A stretch of 64,000 bases of DNA from Scolanthus callimorphus. Lineage: Eukaryota; Cnidaria; Anthozoa; Actiniaria; Edwardsiidae. Within the stretch, counting starts at the first letter, position 1. Every line of letters starts with the position of its first letter. The notes beneath the pieces were generated by a model that had not been told where the DNA came from, did no database searches, and saw nothing but the letters and a program-made list of their open reading frames with translations. The stretch is from positions 17,471,073 through 17,535,072 of the forward strand of contig CM066912.1 of assembly GCA_033964015.1 (NCBI GenBank). The letters run 5' to 3'. Made by a program: the position numbers and the translations under genes. Of this stretch, positions 22,225-33,131 are shown piece by piece.

Positions 22225-23349
22225 GTGACTTGCTGTGAGATGGCCGAGACCTCTTCGAATACGGCTGCAGAGGACGAGCAAGGAGAACTAGGACTTGAAG
22301 GAATGGGAGACGCTTCCAAGGCGAAGGACGATGATTTCTATATTGACAACGAGTCTGTTGAATTCTTACATGGAAAGCTGGGTATAGACTCTATGGCGAA
22401 ATCCATAGCAGACTTAACCGAAATGGTTAAGCGAGCCATAGGTGCGAATGACTCTGCACAAGACGAACCCGAAGCCAAACGCGCTCGGTTCGATCCTTCC
22501 GCGCCCGTTGAACACGAGGCCGGAAAAGAAATAGCGACAACATCACAGCAAGAGGATTTGGATTTTCCACCCTCAATCTTTGACTCTAAGGAGTCTAAAG
22601 GTCCAGACATATTGGACGTAGTCGCTAAGAGGGCAAGTGAGTCCTTCACTAGTAAACCATTAGAGGATAAATGAAGCCTCTGCTTGACAAATACCGAACT
22701 CCGGCTAATTGCCAGTTCATGTGCGTTCCGCGTGTAAACACACCGATTTGGAACGAAAGGTTAGCGCAAGGCGCTCAGATCTTGGTATGCAAGAAATCTT
22801 AAAATGATTGTTAAAACTGGACAGGTGTTAACAATTCTCACTGAGAAAGCTTTAGATGCGAAAAAGCGAAAGGAAGATTTAAATCCTCAGGAGCTAACTC
22901 AGCCCTTATCTGATGCTTTGTCATTTATTGGACATGCTGGTTCCTAGCTTCGCTTAAACGTCGTGATTTATTGAAGCAACAGTTGAGTAACTCGACACCT
23001 GTGACCGAGTGGCTGTTTGGAGACGATTTATCGAAGAACGTGGACGATATTTCTAAGGCTAACAAGGTTGCCACGAGAATTACCGTCAACGCCAGAAGAG
23101 GCGGACGTTCGAATAATGCGAACAACTCTGGTAATTCAAGTCAGTCAGAGGGAAGCGTTTTTTAGCTTCAAGAGGCGGCGGAAACTTCCGTCGCCGGGGA
23201 TCGTCGAGTTACAACAGCTACCACAACCAGAGGAGCAGCCCCGATCGACCACAGAAGCGGAACAACAAGACATCAGACCAGGGCTAAACGTAAGAATTGG
23301 TCAGTGTCTTGCTGGAAATCTTGCAAAAAAGGCAAACGAATGGTCTTAG
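22225..23349 (+). pseudogene. DIRS/Ngaro-type gag-like region, decayed
   Basis: An intact 149-codon frame (22225-22674) encodes an acidic N-terminus followed by a coil (DSMAKSIADLTEMVKRAIG) and KRARF. After its stop, shifted frames continue with LLDKYRTPANC, PIWNERLAQGAQ, LLKQQLSNSTPVTEWLFGDD and a Gly/Asn/Ser-Arg-rich basic tail near 23095-23290. This succession (acidic start, helical region, glycine-arginine tail, then RT) is the layout of DIRS-like gag. Several frameshifts and stops between 22675 and 23340 show it cannot make a full protein. Confidence 0.6.
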
Positions 23350-24370
23350 ATCACACCAGGCCCTTGGATTTTACAATCCATTCAGGGTTATCGTCTTGAG
23401 TTTGAAACTAAACCAGTACAATTTGCTCCACCGAAATCTGCTCGGTTTTCGGAGTCAGACTCTGCACTAATTACAGCGGAAGTCGATAAATTACTGGCAA
23501 AGGGAGCAATTGTTGAAACTCGCCATACCGATGGTGAGTTTATTTCAACACTGTTTCTGGTTCCTAAAAAAAACAGAGATCTTAGACCAGTCATAAACCT
23601 TAAGCCTCTAAACAAGTTTATGCGTAAACTTCACTTTAAAATGGAAAGCATTGACTTCGTTAGACATCTGCTAAAGCCAGGGGAGTTTGTGGCAACAATT
23701 GATTTAAAGGATGCATATTTTAGCATACCTCTACACTGCTATGATCGTAAATATTTACGATTTATTTGGAATAATTATAGATATGAATTTTCTTGCCTCC
23801 CGTTTGGCTAAAATCTAGCTCCTCGGAGACACGGACCTTCACTAAAATACTCAAACCCGTTTATGCGTCGTTAAGGTTTAAAGGCATAAGGGTTGTTTAC
23901 TACATTGACGATACTTTAGTCATTGGCGAAACAGAAGACCAATGTGCCTCGCATGCCCGTGAGGTATGCGAATTGGTATCACGTCTAGGCTACACAGTGA
24001 ATTTTCAGAAATCACACCTTAAGCCTTAAGTTATTACTTTTCTTGGTTTCTTAATTGATTCCGAGTCCATGACAATTTCCCCAAGACAAGGTAGAAAAGA
24101 TTGTTAATAATTGTAAGGCTCTTTTGGAGAACCAATCCCCCTCGATTCGAGATATCGCGCGAGTGTCAGGACTATTAGTTTCCTCTTTCCGTGCTGTGAA
24201 ATATATTGAAGCTATTCTATCGCTCTATTGAGCTATGCAATCTGGACTTTTGTCAGATGGCCCTTCATACGAAGACAATGCTTTTCTTAGTGCCTAGGCA
24301 CGATCGGACTTATAATGGGTAAAACACATAGAGATTAAGAGAGGTTTGCACTAACGATCACCTGAAGGTT
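23350..24370 (+). pseudogene. DIRS/Ngaro-type reverse transcriptase, decayed
   Basis: In order: RFSESDSALITAEVDKLLAKG and ISTLFLVPKKNRDLRPVINL (fingers), ATIDLKDAYFSIPLH (motif A Asp), RYEFSCLPFG (motif B region, followed by a stop at 23812), then in a new frame YASLRFKGIRVVYYIDDTLV (YIDD catalytic box, near 23900), SRLGYTVNFQKSHLKP and, after another stop, VITFLGFLIDSESMTISP. A last block near 24100-24300 (SIRDIARVSGLLVSSFRAV) is the thumb. At least three breaks. The frame runs into foreign DNA at about 24370; RNase H resumes at 32577. Confidence 0.8.
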
Positions 24371-24537
24371 GCAAAATATATTTTTTTTCAAATCTCTCAA
24401 TATTGGCTCATCAAAAGGGTTTTGGTCACAGCCTCGAATGATATAAGTTTTAGATCCATCGGATTTTTATTTTGGTCAAATTGCACTTCGCGCACCTCCT
24501 CGGGAAAAAAATCATACTCGTCCTTAGTTTAACCAAA

Positions 24538-25186
24538 ACATGTCAACCTATATATCGTGGGAAAGCTTATAGAATGGACTAGCGGGCTATGGCAAAAAGA
24601 AGTAACTTTTTAATAAATCTAATTTTTTTTAAGCTTTTATAAAAAAATGAGTGTGTCATTTTCAAGAGCTATCGCCGCCGAACTGCTTGACCTTGACTTT
24701 TAACAAATCTAATTTTTTTTAAGCTTTTATAAAAAAAAAGAGTGTGTCATTTTCAAGAGCTATCGCCGCCGAACTGCTTGACCTTGACTCTCAAGAAACA
24801 CATTGTCTTAATCCTTAAAGGTGTTTCTCAAAAACCGTGTCTGCGTTTTTTAAAATTTTGTTTAGTTCAAAAGTTATAAATTTTTTAAATTTTTAGAGCG
24901 TGAAAATTCTATAAAATTTGACCTTGGAAATTTAAAAGTTCCACAACTTTTGATCTACGTAAAATTTTGAAAAACGCAGACACGGATTTTGAGAAACACC
25001 TTTAAGGATTAGTACAATGTTTTACTTGGGAGTCAAGATCAAGCAGTTCAGCAGCGATCTTGAAAGTGTCACACCCACATTTTTAATAAAACCTTCAAAA
25101 AATTATGTTTATCAAAAAGTTATTTCTTTTTGCCATAGTCCGCTAGTCCATTCTATAAGCTTTCTAACGATATATAGGTCGGAAAT
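24538..25186. mobile_element. Large imperfect foldback with an internal tandem duplication
   Basis: The left arm starts at 24538 with TGTCAACCTATATATCGTGG; the right arm ends near 25186 with CGATATATAGGTC, and AAGCTTATAGAATGGACTAG versus CTAGTCCATTCTATAAGCTT pair well. Inner arms (AAGGTGTTTCTCAAAAACCG at about 24819; GAGAAACACCTT at about 24992) also pair. The left arm alone contains a duplicated roughly 95-bp block (24608-24700 and 24706-24795) absent from the right arm. It truncates the LINE on its right. Confidence 0.7.
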
Positions 25187-25859
25187 GTTCCTCAGACTTG
25201 GGTTGGTCAATTTTAGGGATGGGACTGATCCTTGCAGTTTTCCATGCCTTTGGGAAGTAAGACTTCTCGATACAATTGTTAACTATGGAAGTAAGTGGGC
25301 CTGCAATAGATTCAGCAACTAGTTTAACAAAATGTATAGGAATACAGTCGGGACCAGTTGATGTATCCAGCCTAAGGGACTTCAATACACGTAAGACCTC
25401 GCCATGAGAGATTTTCCTCAATTTGAAACTGCCGTCTTTGTCGTCCGGTAGGCTGTCAATAAGATCTTGAAAACAAGATACTGGACAAGTATCAGTACAT
25501 TCAGTAGACAAAGTTCTTTCAGCAGTTGAAGCAAAGAAATCATTTAATTTGTCCGGGTCGTGACGCAAGGGCTGCTGATTAGGTTTTAGTATTCGATGGA
25601 TGACGCGCCAAACCTCCTTAGACTTGTTTGAAGATAACGCACTCCTTGTAAAGATCTCACGAGCTTGGTGAATTACTGTCTTAAGTTTATTTCGAGTCTC
25701 CCTGAATTTTTCCCATGATTCATTGGAGCCAGAACGGTGAGCCTTCGTCCTAAGTTTATCCCTTTGTCGTTGCAGGGCGCGGATATCACTATCATCCATC
25801 CAAGGAGCAGGAGGTCTAGTTATCCGCACCCGCGTAGAGGGGCATGCCTCTCGAGACAT
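25164..25859 (-). pseudogene. LINE reverse transcriptase, N-terminal part
   Basis: The frame contains APWMDDSDIRALQRQRDKL (linker common in CR1/Jockey-type LINEs), KEVWRVIHRIL, DKLNDFFASTAERTL, LKSLRLDTSTGPDCIPIHFV and SYFPKAWKTARISPIPKIDQ, then FRPI where homology ends. These are the RT fingers; motifs A to D are missing. It continues the endonuclease frame with a shift around 25840, so element decay or an indel separates them. Confidence 0.8.
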
Positions 25860-26713
25860 TCCGTAAACATACTGTTAAAGTATCCTAACTGCTCATCCGG
25901 ATCATCAGACGAGTAAACAATATTCATTGGCAACCTGTCAAAGTCCTCGACGTAATCTTCCTCATTTAGATTTTTCAGGCATCTGATAAACTTATAGCGC
26001 TTCTGATAGCGAGTCACACGCACATTTATGCAGGCGAATGGCGCATCATGATCACTTACAATACCAGTAGGTATGACATCACTGCCACTGATACGCGATG
26101 GGTAGTTTGTGATGATATGGTCGATGAGCGTTCGAGTGGTTTTGGGGACTCTAGTAGGTTTAGTGATGATCTGATCGAGCCCGAAAATGTCCAGTATAGA
26201 TTTATAACGCGAGACAAGAGAATCAGGAACACCAAGAAGATCGAAGTTTGTGTCGCCTGTAAGTACAATCATTCCATCCCAAGAGGAAGTAACATGACTT
26301 AGCAGATCCTCCAACAGTTCAAGCCAGTTGGATGGAGTAATCAGTAAATCCGATCTATATATCACTCCCAGCAGCAGCTTACTATGTTTGTTTCTGCCAG
26401 GTATCTCGAGCCATAAATGTTCCAAGTCCGGTTGGGTGCTTTCTATGTCGTAGCGCCGCTTATAAGCGACATTTTCTCTTATATACGCCCCAACGCCCCC
26501 GCCTTTGGTCGCTTCACGGTGCCTGAATTCTGTTACGTATCCATCTATTGATACATAGTCAAGCAGTTCTTTTTGGCTCCTCAGCCATGTTTCACTGAGA
26601 AGAGCAACATCCATAGGAAAAGTCTTCATTGTGAGGAGAAACTCATTAAACGTAGACATCATAGACTGCGTATTAAGATGCATGACCTTGAAGTGATTGT
26701 TATTAGCGTTCAA
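25820..26713 (-). pseudogene. LINE apurinic-like endonuclease domain
   Basis: A 297-codon frame. HLNTQSMMSTFNEF, DVALLSETWL (the catalytic Glu box), GGGVGAYIRENV, LLLGVIYRS, MIVLTGDTNFDLL (GDxN box), TRTLIDHIITN and GIVSDHDAPFA (SDH box) are the ordered signature of the APE-type endonuclease of CR1/L2/Jockey LINEs, which nicks target DNA to prime reverse transcription. The domain is complete by motif. It overlaps the preceding frame by four bases; a 1-nt shift near 26740 probably split a once continuous polyprotein. Confidence 0.85.
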
Positions 26714-27084
26714 GATTTCCTGGATTTCATCACACGGAAAATCATCAACATCAATAACAGGTCAGCAGTGGTGTCTAAATCAGAGCATGCGCGGAAAGGT
26801 AACAACGATATAAGGCATCTATTACATGTCCATGTTAAATGTGAGTCAACGCGAACATGCTTTGTGTTATAACTTGCTACTCCAGAGCATCGAGCATGTG
26901 TCAGAGACATACATATCTCACATAGAACTCGTTTTTGGTTTTTCCGCACGGTTTTCTCGCACTGTGTACAGATAGCAGCTGAGACAGGACGGCTCTTTGC
27001 TCCCTTAGGTCTGGAGGTTTTAGATGATGATGATGTCGACACTGGACCCGGATTGGGTGAAATATCGCCGGAATTCATCAACAA
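26710..27084 (-). pseudogene. LINE 2A-like peptide and PHD-type zinc finger
   Basis: The frame opens LMNSGDISPNPGP, matching the 2A ribosome-skipping consensus (D-x-E/S-x-N-P-G-P) described from several non-LTR elements. Residues 38-90 hold CTQCEKTV, LCEICMSLTHARC and WTCNRCL, a C2-C2HC-C2 PHD/RING-like finger typical of the N-terminal part of CR1-like polyproteins. A stop sits just upstream of the 2A motif and the next upstream frame is shifted by one base, so the junction is broken. Confidence 0.75.
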
Positions 27085-27691
27085 CTAAAGGTTGCGACAC
27101 TATTAGAGTATATTGTATTCGCGCCGAGAACCTTTTGTTCTTTTTCCCGCCAAACGGCACACCACACGATCTACAGCTGACCAGCCATGCTTGCAGACGT
27201 ACTTGAGAGCACATCGTAGTGCACGGAAACCATTGTGTTTTTATCCATTCACTACCAAATTGTGTCACAGGTGACTGAAATTCCAGGCAATCATTCCATA
27301 TAAAAGGCAATACCACGGACGGTGCATACCTCACGATTCTATGATCCATGTCCAACATTCCGATTGCACGCATTCTAGTTTTGTTCGGCAAGGTGAACAA
27401 AGAACAATTAGCCAGATTGTCGGCGCTATTTTTGAGTGACAGGTTGAACTCATTTTGAAAACGCCGAACCTTCTTAGAGTGAAACTCAAGACCTCCGATT
27501 CTTGGCCAATGTTTAGCTTCCAGCCCAACAACGTTTCTCCATGATGAGGACCGGTACTTTAGAAATTCACTACCATAGCTGCTGTCGTTATGTTTCTGCC
27601 CTGCCAGCCACAAAATAGGCAAAACTACAGAGAGCCAAACAGCGTGACTACTCATTATACATACATTATCATCGTCATAATTATCCTGCAT
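27024..27691 (-). other. Open frame upstream of the LINE 2A motif
   Basis: A 223-codon frame beginning near 27691 with a hydrophobic start (WLSVVLPILWLAG) and several Trp/Cys residues (SCRSCGVPFGGKKNKRF). It ends in frame-shifted 2A coding sequence, which suggests that it is the part that 2A would have separated from the LINE polyprotein. I recognise no domain. It may be a LINE 5' ORF or an unrelated captured sequence. Confidence 0.35.
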
Positions 27692-28734
27692 AATTATCCT
27701 GCAAGGTAAGAATACCTTTTGTCTAATTTTAAATTATGCCAAACAAGAGGTTTTGAAAAAGAGGAACATTCAAAATTTTGATTCCGAAAACAGCATTTTC
27801 GAGGCTTATTGGACGACATTTTTCAAGCGAGCGAAGAGCTCATTTACATAATTAGCATCACATTAAAATTCAAGTTTCCAAATAAGGACGTGTGACGTCA
27901 ACTGATGTACAAGCCAGCAAAACAACATGGCGGAGGGAACGAGGAATCGAGAGTGCAGTACGATTCTCTGCCGCTGAAGCTCTGTTTTGTACCACTATCA
28001 AGAATCGGACTGGATTACTTGCAAGAATAGAATGTGTACGAAGATGGAATCTGTGCATTTCTCTATGAAAGACTGAATTCGACGAGCAAAACCGAGGAAA
28101 CAAGTCATCAAACGAACTCGCGCGCCTGGGCAAATGTAGAAACAAGCGGGTTTTGTTCGGTTCATGGGACTTCAGTACTAAAGAAGGGGTGTCTTGAAAG
28201 CGAAGAACGAAGAAATAAAACGCAGATCTAGAAAACGCAGATCTAGAATGCTAAGACGAAAAACAAAGATCGACTTGAAAACGCAGATGAAAACCTAAGA
28301 TAACTAGAAAGCGAAGATCAAAAACACAGATTCCCTAGAAAACAAAGATGCGAAACATACGATTACTAGAAAGGAAAGACAGAAAACGAAGATCACTTCG
28401 AAAATGATTTCTGGATGGATGATTTCTTAAAGTGTACTATAACTAAACTTTAGTTGCTTACAGCTGAATCACACTTTTCCCCGCACTTTCCCGATGGGCG
28501 GATTTGTAGCTTTTCCCGACCTCAGTAAACCACTTTCTTCCAGCGATAATCTCCTTCGTACGCCTTTAACCGCATTCTTTCTCTGTTTTATTGATCAAAT
28601 GAAATATCTTGGCAAAGAAACTTTGCCTACAGTGTCATTTTTCTACTTATTTGCAATCCGTGCGCTGGGTGCCATATTGGAAGCAGTAACACGATTCAAG
28701 CCGCCAGTTTTTTGCTGAAACAATTTTGGGGTGG
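27692..28734. other. Non-coding stretch with a degenerate A-rich repeat
   Basis: Between about 28190 and 28400 variants of AGAAAACGAAGATC recur many times at irregular spacing, suggesting an old simple repeat. No gene is seen elsewhere in the stretch. Confidence 0.4.
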
Positions 28735-30130
28735 ACCATTAGAAATTGTGGGGGGGGGGGGGGTGGCATTTTTTTTTCGCGTATGAATTTTTTTTTTCCA
28801 GGAATCAGGTTGTGCAAGAATTTCATATCAAGAAAATTTCGCCAAAAACTGTCGTTTTTTGCCGACGTTATAAAACTTCCTTATTAGGAAATTCCCCCTT
28901 ACCTTATTTGGAAGGTCTGTAAGTACTTTTCCTCATATCTTTGCCAAAAAAGCAGGAAAATTGGCCAAAACTTGCAGATACTCGAGAAACATCGATCTCT
29001 TGGTCGCCATTTTGTTTTTGCCCCCCGTCGAGGGGCCTGAGACGCGATTTGAACACCACAGGCAGCCCGCGCGGATTTGCCATAAAAACGGCAGCACTTT
29101 CTTGATATGTTTTTTCAGGCTCGAAGGCCATGTACAATTTTTTTTTTTCGCAGACACAAAATATCTTGTAATACACGTACGTTATACATACATACCGAAA
29201 CTTGTCAGAGTGAGAAGTATGAGACGGTGGGAAAGGATAAACCCACGAGGGGTAGAGGGTAGACCTGCGAATCGAGCAAGACCTGTTCCCGTTGTGTTCC
29301 GTTCCCACAGGCCGTCCAAATCCTATTGCTGTATATATATGCATCAACAAAATTTTCATTGAGTATGTTATATTGGTTCAGCCAATTTTCTTAAGCTATA
29401 TTTGGTTGAGTTAAAAAAGAAATGAAACTGGTAAACGTTTTCGCCATCCCTCCAGCCCCCATTTGACCTAGTAGAATATTTTTCTTTCGTTTCGCGCAAA
29501 GCGCGCCCAAATTTTCATCAAGCCTCAGAGGAAGGGTAGATGAACATTCCGTTTTTTTTGTGTTTAGTAAACAAAGCCTGTAGGCTGTATTATTTATGCG
29601 AAAATTATTATTATTCATTTGCTTGAAGCGGTCCACATGACGAAACTTCTATACATGTAACGTCGAACTCACGCTTACCTAAGTGGTCTTCTTTCGAACA
29701 TAATGACTGCCTGCCAGGCCTATCATTGCAGGGGCATTTTTGGGAGAGATTGTTTTTTCCTCGGCAAGATATACATGTTCTTGTAACCGGCGCGAAGGCA
29801 GTGTCTGCGTGAGCTCTCACAGACTTTATATTAGATATGATTTTTTTATGCGCGCGAAGCGCACTGCATTTGTTATTAAGTAATGAATGAAGTGAAGTAG
29901 AAAATGTAATTGATAGAGAAGTTGCTTGAATAACTACTTCAGACATCTTTTTAACGAGAGCCCAAGCCATGCCTTTGTAGGATTTATTTTTCCTAGCTTG
30001 AATCTCTGCAAGATATAAGTTACAAATGCGTTCGTTCGGTATGTGAGGTACTTCATTCTTATTATTGCGCAGTTGCAGAAGTAAATTTTTGAAATGGAGT
30101 GAAAAAAAAAAAACCAGAAAGGTTCAGCGC
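28735..30130 (-). mobile_element. Diverged inverted relative of the 36-kb GC-hairpin element
   Basis: Read on the minus strand, 29640-29870 aligns with 36215-36400: both contain TGCGCTTCGCGCGCATAA-type palindromes, then TTACAAGAACA, then CTCTCCCAAAAATGCCC and TTCGACGTTACA. A second block, 29480-29640 against 36470-36680, shares CAGGCTTTGTTTACTA and GGGCGCGCTT. A poly-G tract near 28750 may be its edge. I did not find terminal repeats; no gene inside. Confidence 0.6.
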
Positions 30131-30741
30131 CAAGTTTGCTGATGCGAATTATCACGAGAGTGCATTTGATTTTCTACAGCCCGCACGCTGTTTGTGTAAC
30201 CCTCGCTGGACATAAAAGGCAAGCACTTCGCCTTCGCCGGCAAAGTGTATTGCGTTAAGATCTACTAAAAGGTCATATGTGACCCTTCAAGTGAAAAGGG
30301 GACTCTTTAAAATAATGGTTTAGAACGTTGGACCGTTAAGTTAATTAAAATACATTAAAGGAGCATTATGGTAGGTGCATTAGGGTGCGCAAGGTGGCGA
30401 GTGAGCGCAGCGAACATGTCAAATTAGAACACGAAAATATAATCTCCAAGCGTCCATGTATTATTCTGTTTATTATATAAACGTTTTTGTGAAAATCAAT
30501 TTCCGATTTGATAAAATCGCGATAGTGGCCATTATCATAATTTTTCACACGTGCGAATCACGATATCTCTGAAATATTAAGAAATCGTGGTAATTAAGAA
30601 TTGTTTGGAGAGTGATTTCAAAATGTTTCGAGTGTCTCTCCCAACATTCGCCGATGAAGTCATAGAAAGTTGTGATCTGTCAGTCCCGTTCGTTCTACGC
30701 GAATTTGGTGTTTATGGACTTTATGGGAGGAAGGAAGCCAG
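30131..30741. other. Non-coding stretch
   Basis: No gene or named repeat; a short GC-rich GCCTTCGCCGGC lies near 30230. Confidence 0.4.
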
Positions 30742-32525
30742 ACTCTACTAATATCAATTTCAGTCTACTAATATGAATTGCATTACTTATACGATTTTCG
30801 CTCTACTAATATCAATTTCAGTCTACTTATATGAATTGCGTTTTTGGCTATACTAATATGGATTTCAGTCTACTAATATGAATTGCGTTACTTATACGAT
30901 TTTCGCTCTACTAATATCAATTCCAGTCTACTAATATGAATTATGTATACTTATACGATTTTCGCTCTACTAATATGCATTTCAGTCTACTAATATGGAT
31001 TTCAGTCTACTAATATGAATTGCGTTACTTATACGATTTTTGCTATACTAATATGGATTTCAGTCTACTAATATGAATTGCGTTACTTATACGATTTTCG
31101 CTATACTAATATGGATTTCAGTCTACTAATATGAATTGTGTATACTTATACGATTTTCGCTCTACTAATATGGATTTCAGTCTACTAATATGAATTTTGT
31201 ATACTTATACGATTTTCGCTCTACTAATATGGATTTCAGTCTACTAATAGGAATTACGTTACTTATACGATTTTCCCTATACTAATATGGATTTCAGTCT
31301 ACTAATATGAATTGCGTTACTTATACGATTTTCGCTATACTAATATGGATTTCAGTCTACTAATATGAATTGCGTTACTTATACGATTTTCGCTCTACTA
31401 ATATGGATTTCAGTCTACTAATATGAATTGCGTTACTTATACGATTTTCGCTATACTAATATGGATTTCAGTCTACTAATATGAATTGCGTTACTTATAC
31501 GATTTTCGCTATACTAATATGGATTTCAGTCTACTAATATGAATTGCGTTACTTATACGATTTTCGCTCTACTAATATGGATTTCAGTCTACTAATATGA
31601 ATTGCGTTACTTATACGATTTTCGCTATACTAATATGGATTTCAGTCTACTAATATGAATTGCGTTACTTATACGATTTTCGCTCTACTAATATGGATTT
31701 CAGTCTACTAATATGAATTGCGTTACTTATACGATTTTCGCTATACTAATATGGATTTCAGTCTACTAATATGAATTGCGTTACTTATACGATTTTCGCT
31801 ATACTAATATGGATTTCAGTCTACTAATATGAATTGCGTTACTTATACGATTTTCGCTCTACTAATATGGATTTCAGTCTACTAATATGAATTGCGTTAC
31901 TTATACGATTTTCGCTATACTAATATGGATTTCAGTCTACTAATATGAATTGCGTTACTTATACGATTTTCGCTATACTAATATGGATTTCAGTCTACTA
32001 ATATGAATTGCGTTACTTATACGATTTTCGCTATACTAATATGGATTTCAGTCTACTAATATGAATTGTGTATACTTATACGATTTTCGCTCTACTAATA
32101 TGCATTTCATTCTACTAATATGAATTTTGTATACTTATACGATTTTCGCTCTACTAATACGGATTTCAGTCTACTAATATGAATTGCGTACTTTTACGAT
32201 TTTCGCTGTACTAATATGGATTTCAGTCTACTACTATGAACTGCGTATAAGATTTTCGCTCTTCTAATATGAATTTTGTATACTTATATGGATTTCAGTC
32301 TACTAATATGAATTTTGCATACTAATGTGAATTTTACTCTACTAATATGAATTTTGTATACTAATATGAATTTGGATACTAATATGATATTGTATACTTA
32401 AAGGAATTTTGCTCTACTTATTTGAATTTCAGTCTACTAATATGGATTTTGTATACTTCTATGAATTTCATTCTACATATGAATTTCGTGTACTAATATG
32501 AATTTTGTATACTTACACGAAAAAA
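30742..32525. repeat. 58-bp satellite array of about 30 units
   Basis: The unit consists of CTACTAATATGGATTTCAG, then TCTACTAATATGAATTGCG, then TTACTTATACGATTTTCGC. Central units (about 31000-32090) are nearly identical and differ mainly at CTCTACT versus CTATACT, while both ends (30742-30960 and 32100-32525) are diverged and lose register. This homogeneous-core pattern is expected from unequal crossing over. It has no open frame and sits at the right edge of the block inserted into the DIRS element. Confidence 0.95.
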
Positions 32526-32576
32526 TAATTTTGAAACATTTGGCGCCTGATAACATTTCTCCCTAAGTTTAATGGT

Positions 32577-33065
32577 GTGTCAATCATCAAACAGGACATT
32601 TGGGATTTTGAGGATTTGCATTTTACTACCGATGCGTGCATGAGTGCTGGGGGTGCAACTTGTTTAGATCAGGCTATACATTTCCCATTTCCCTCTTTCC
32701 TGACTCAAGCAGCTCAACACATATCTGCTTTGGAACTTTGCGTGATCGTCGTGGCGGCTAGGGTGTGGGCACCATTCCTAGCGGGTCGGCAGGTTATCGT
32801 TTCCTGCGACAATCAGGCGGCGGTCTCTACGATCAACTCTGGTCGCGCACGAGATCCTTTCATGCAACGATGTTTACGACAACTATGGTTCACGGCTGCA
32901 AGTTACGATTTCGAGCTCCCCGCCTCGTTTATTCCCGGCGAGCACAACTCACTTGCGGACGCGCTCAGTAGATGGCACTTAGGCTACACTATAGAAGCAT
33001 TTTCCGTAATCAATTCATCAATCTCAGGCACGCGGCGTAACTTACACCCTAAAAGAGGTGCCTGA
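32577..33065 (+). pseudogene. DIRS/Ngaro-type RNase H domain
   Basis: An open frame of 162 codons resuming the retroelement. LHFTTDACMSAGGATCL (first Asp), ALELCVIVVAARVW (Glu), VSCDNQAAVSTINSG (second Asp) and GEHNSLADALSRW (last Asp) form the RNase H DEDD set, which degrades the RNA strand after reverse transcription. All four acidic residues are present and the frame is intact, but it is cut off from the RT by about 8 kb of foreign DNA. Confidence 0.85.
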
Positions 33066-33131
33066 TAGCGCGTTTATCTTTCAGGTAGCTTAACTAGTTT
33101 TAATTGTTTATTCTTCGTATCTTTCCTAGGT

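Larger units (their letters stand above)
25187..27691 (-). mobile_element. CR1-like LINE, truncated in the RT domain
   Basis: Minus-strand order: leader frame, 2A-like peptide, PHD-type zinc finger, AP endonuclease, RT N-terminus. It stops at residues FRPI of the RT fingers, where the foldback begins, so it lacks the palm and catalytic YxDD box. Missing its 3' half, unlike the usual 5' truncation of LINEs, points to later deletion or replacement. Confidence 0.75.
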
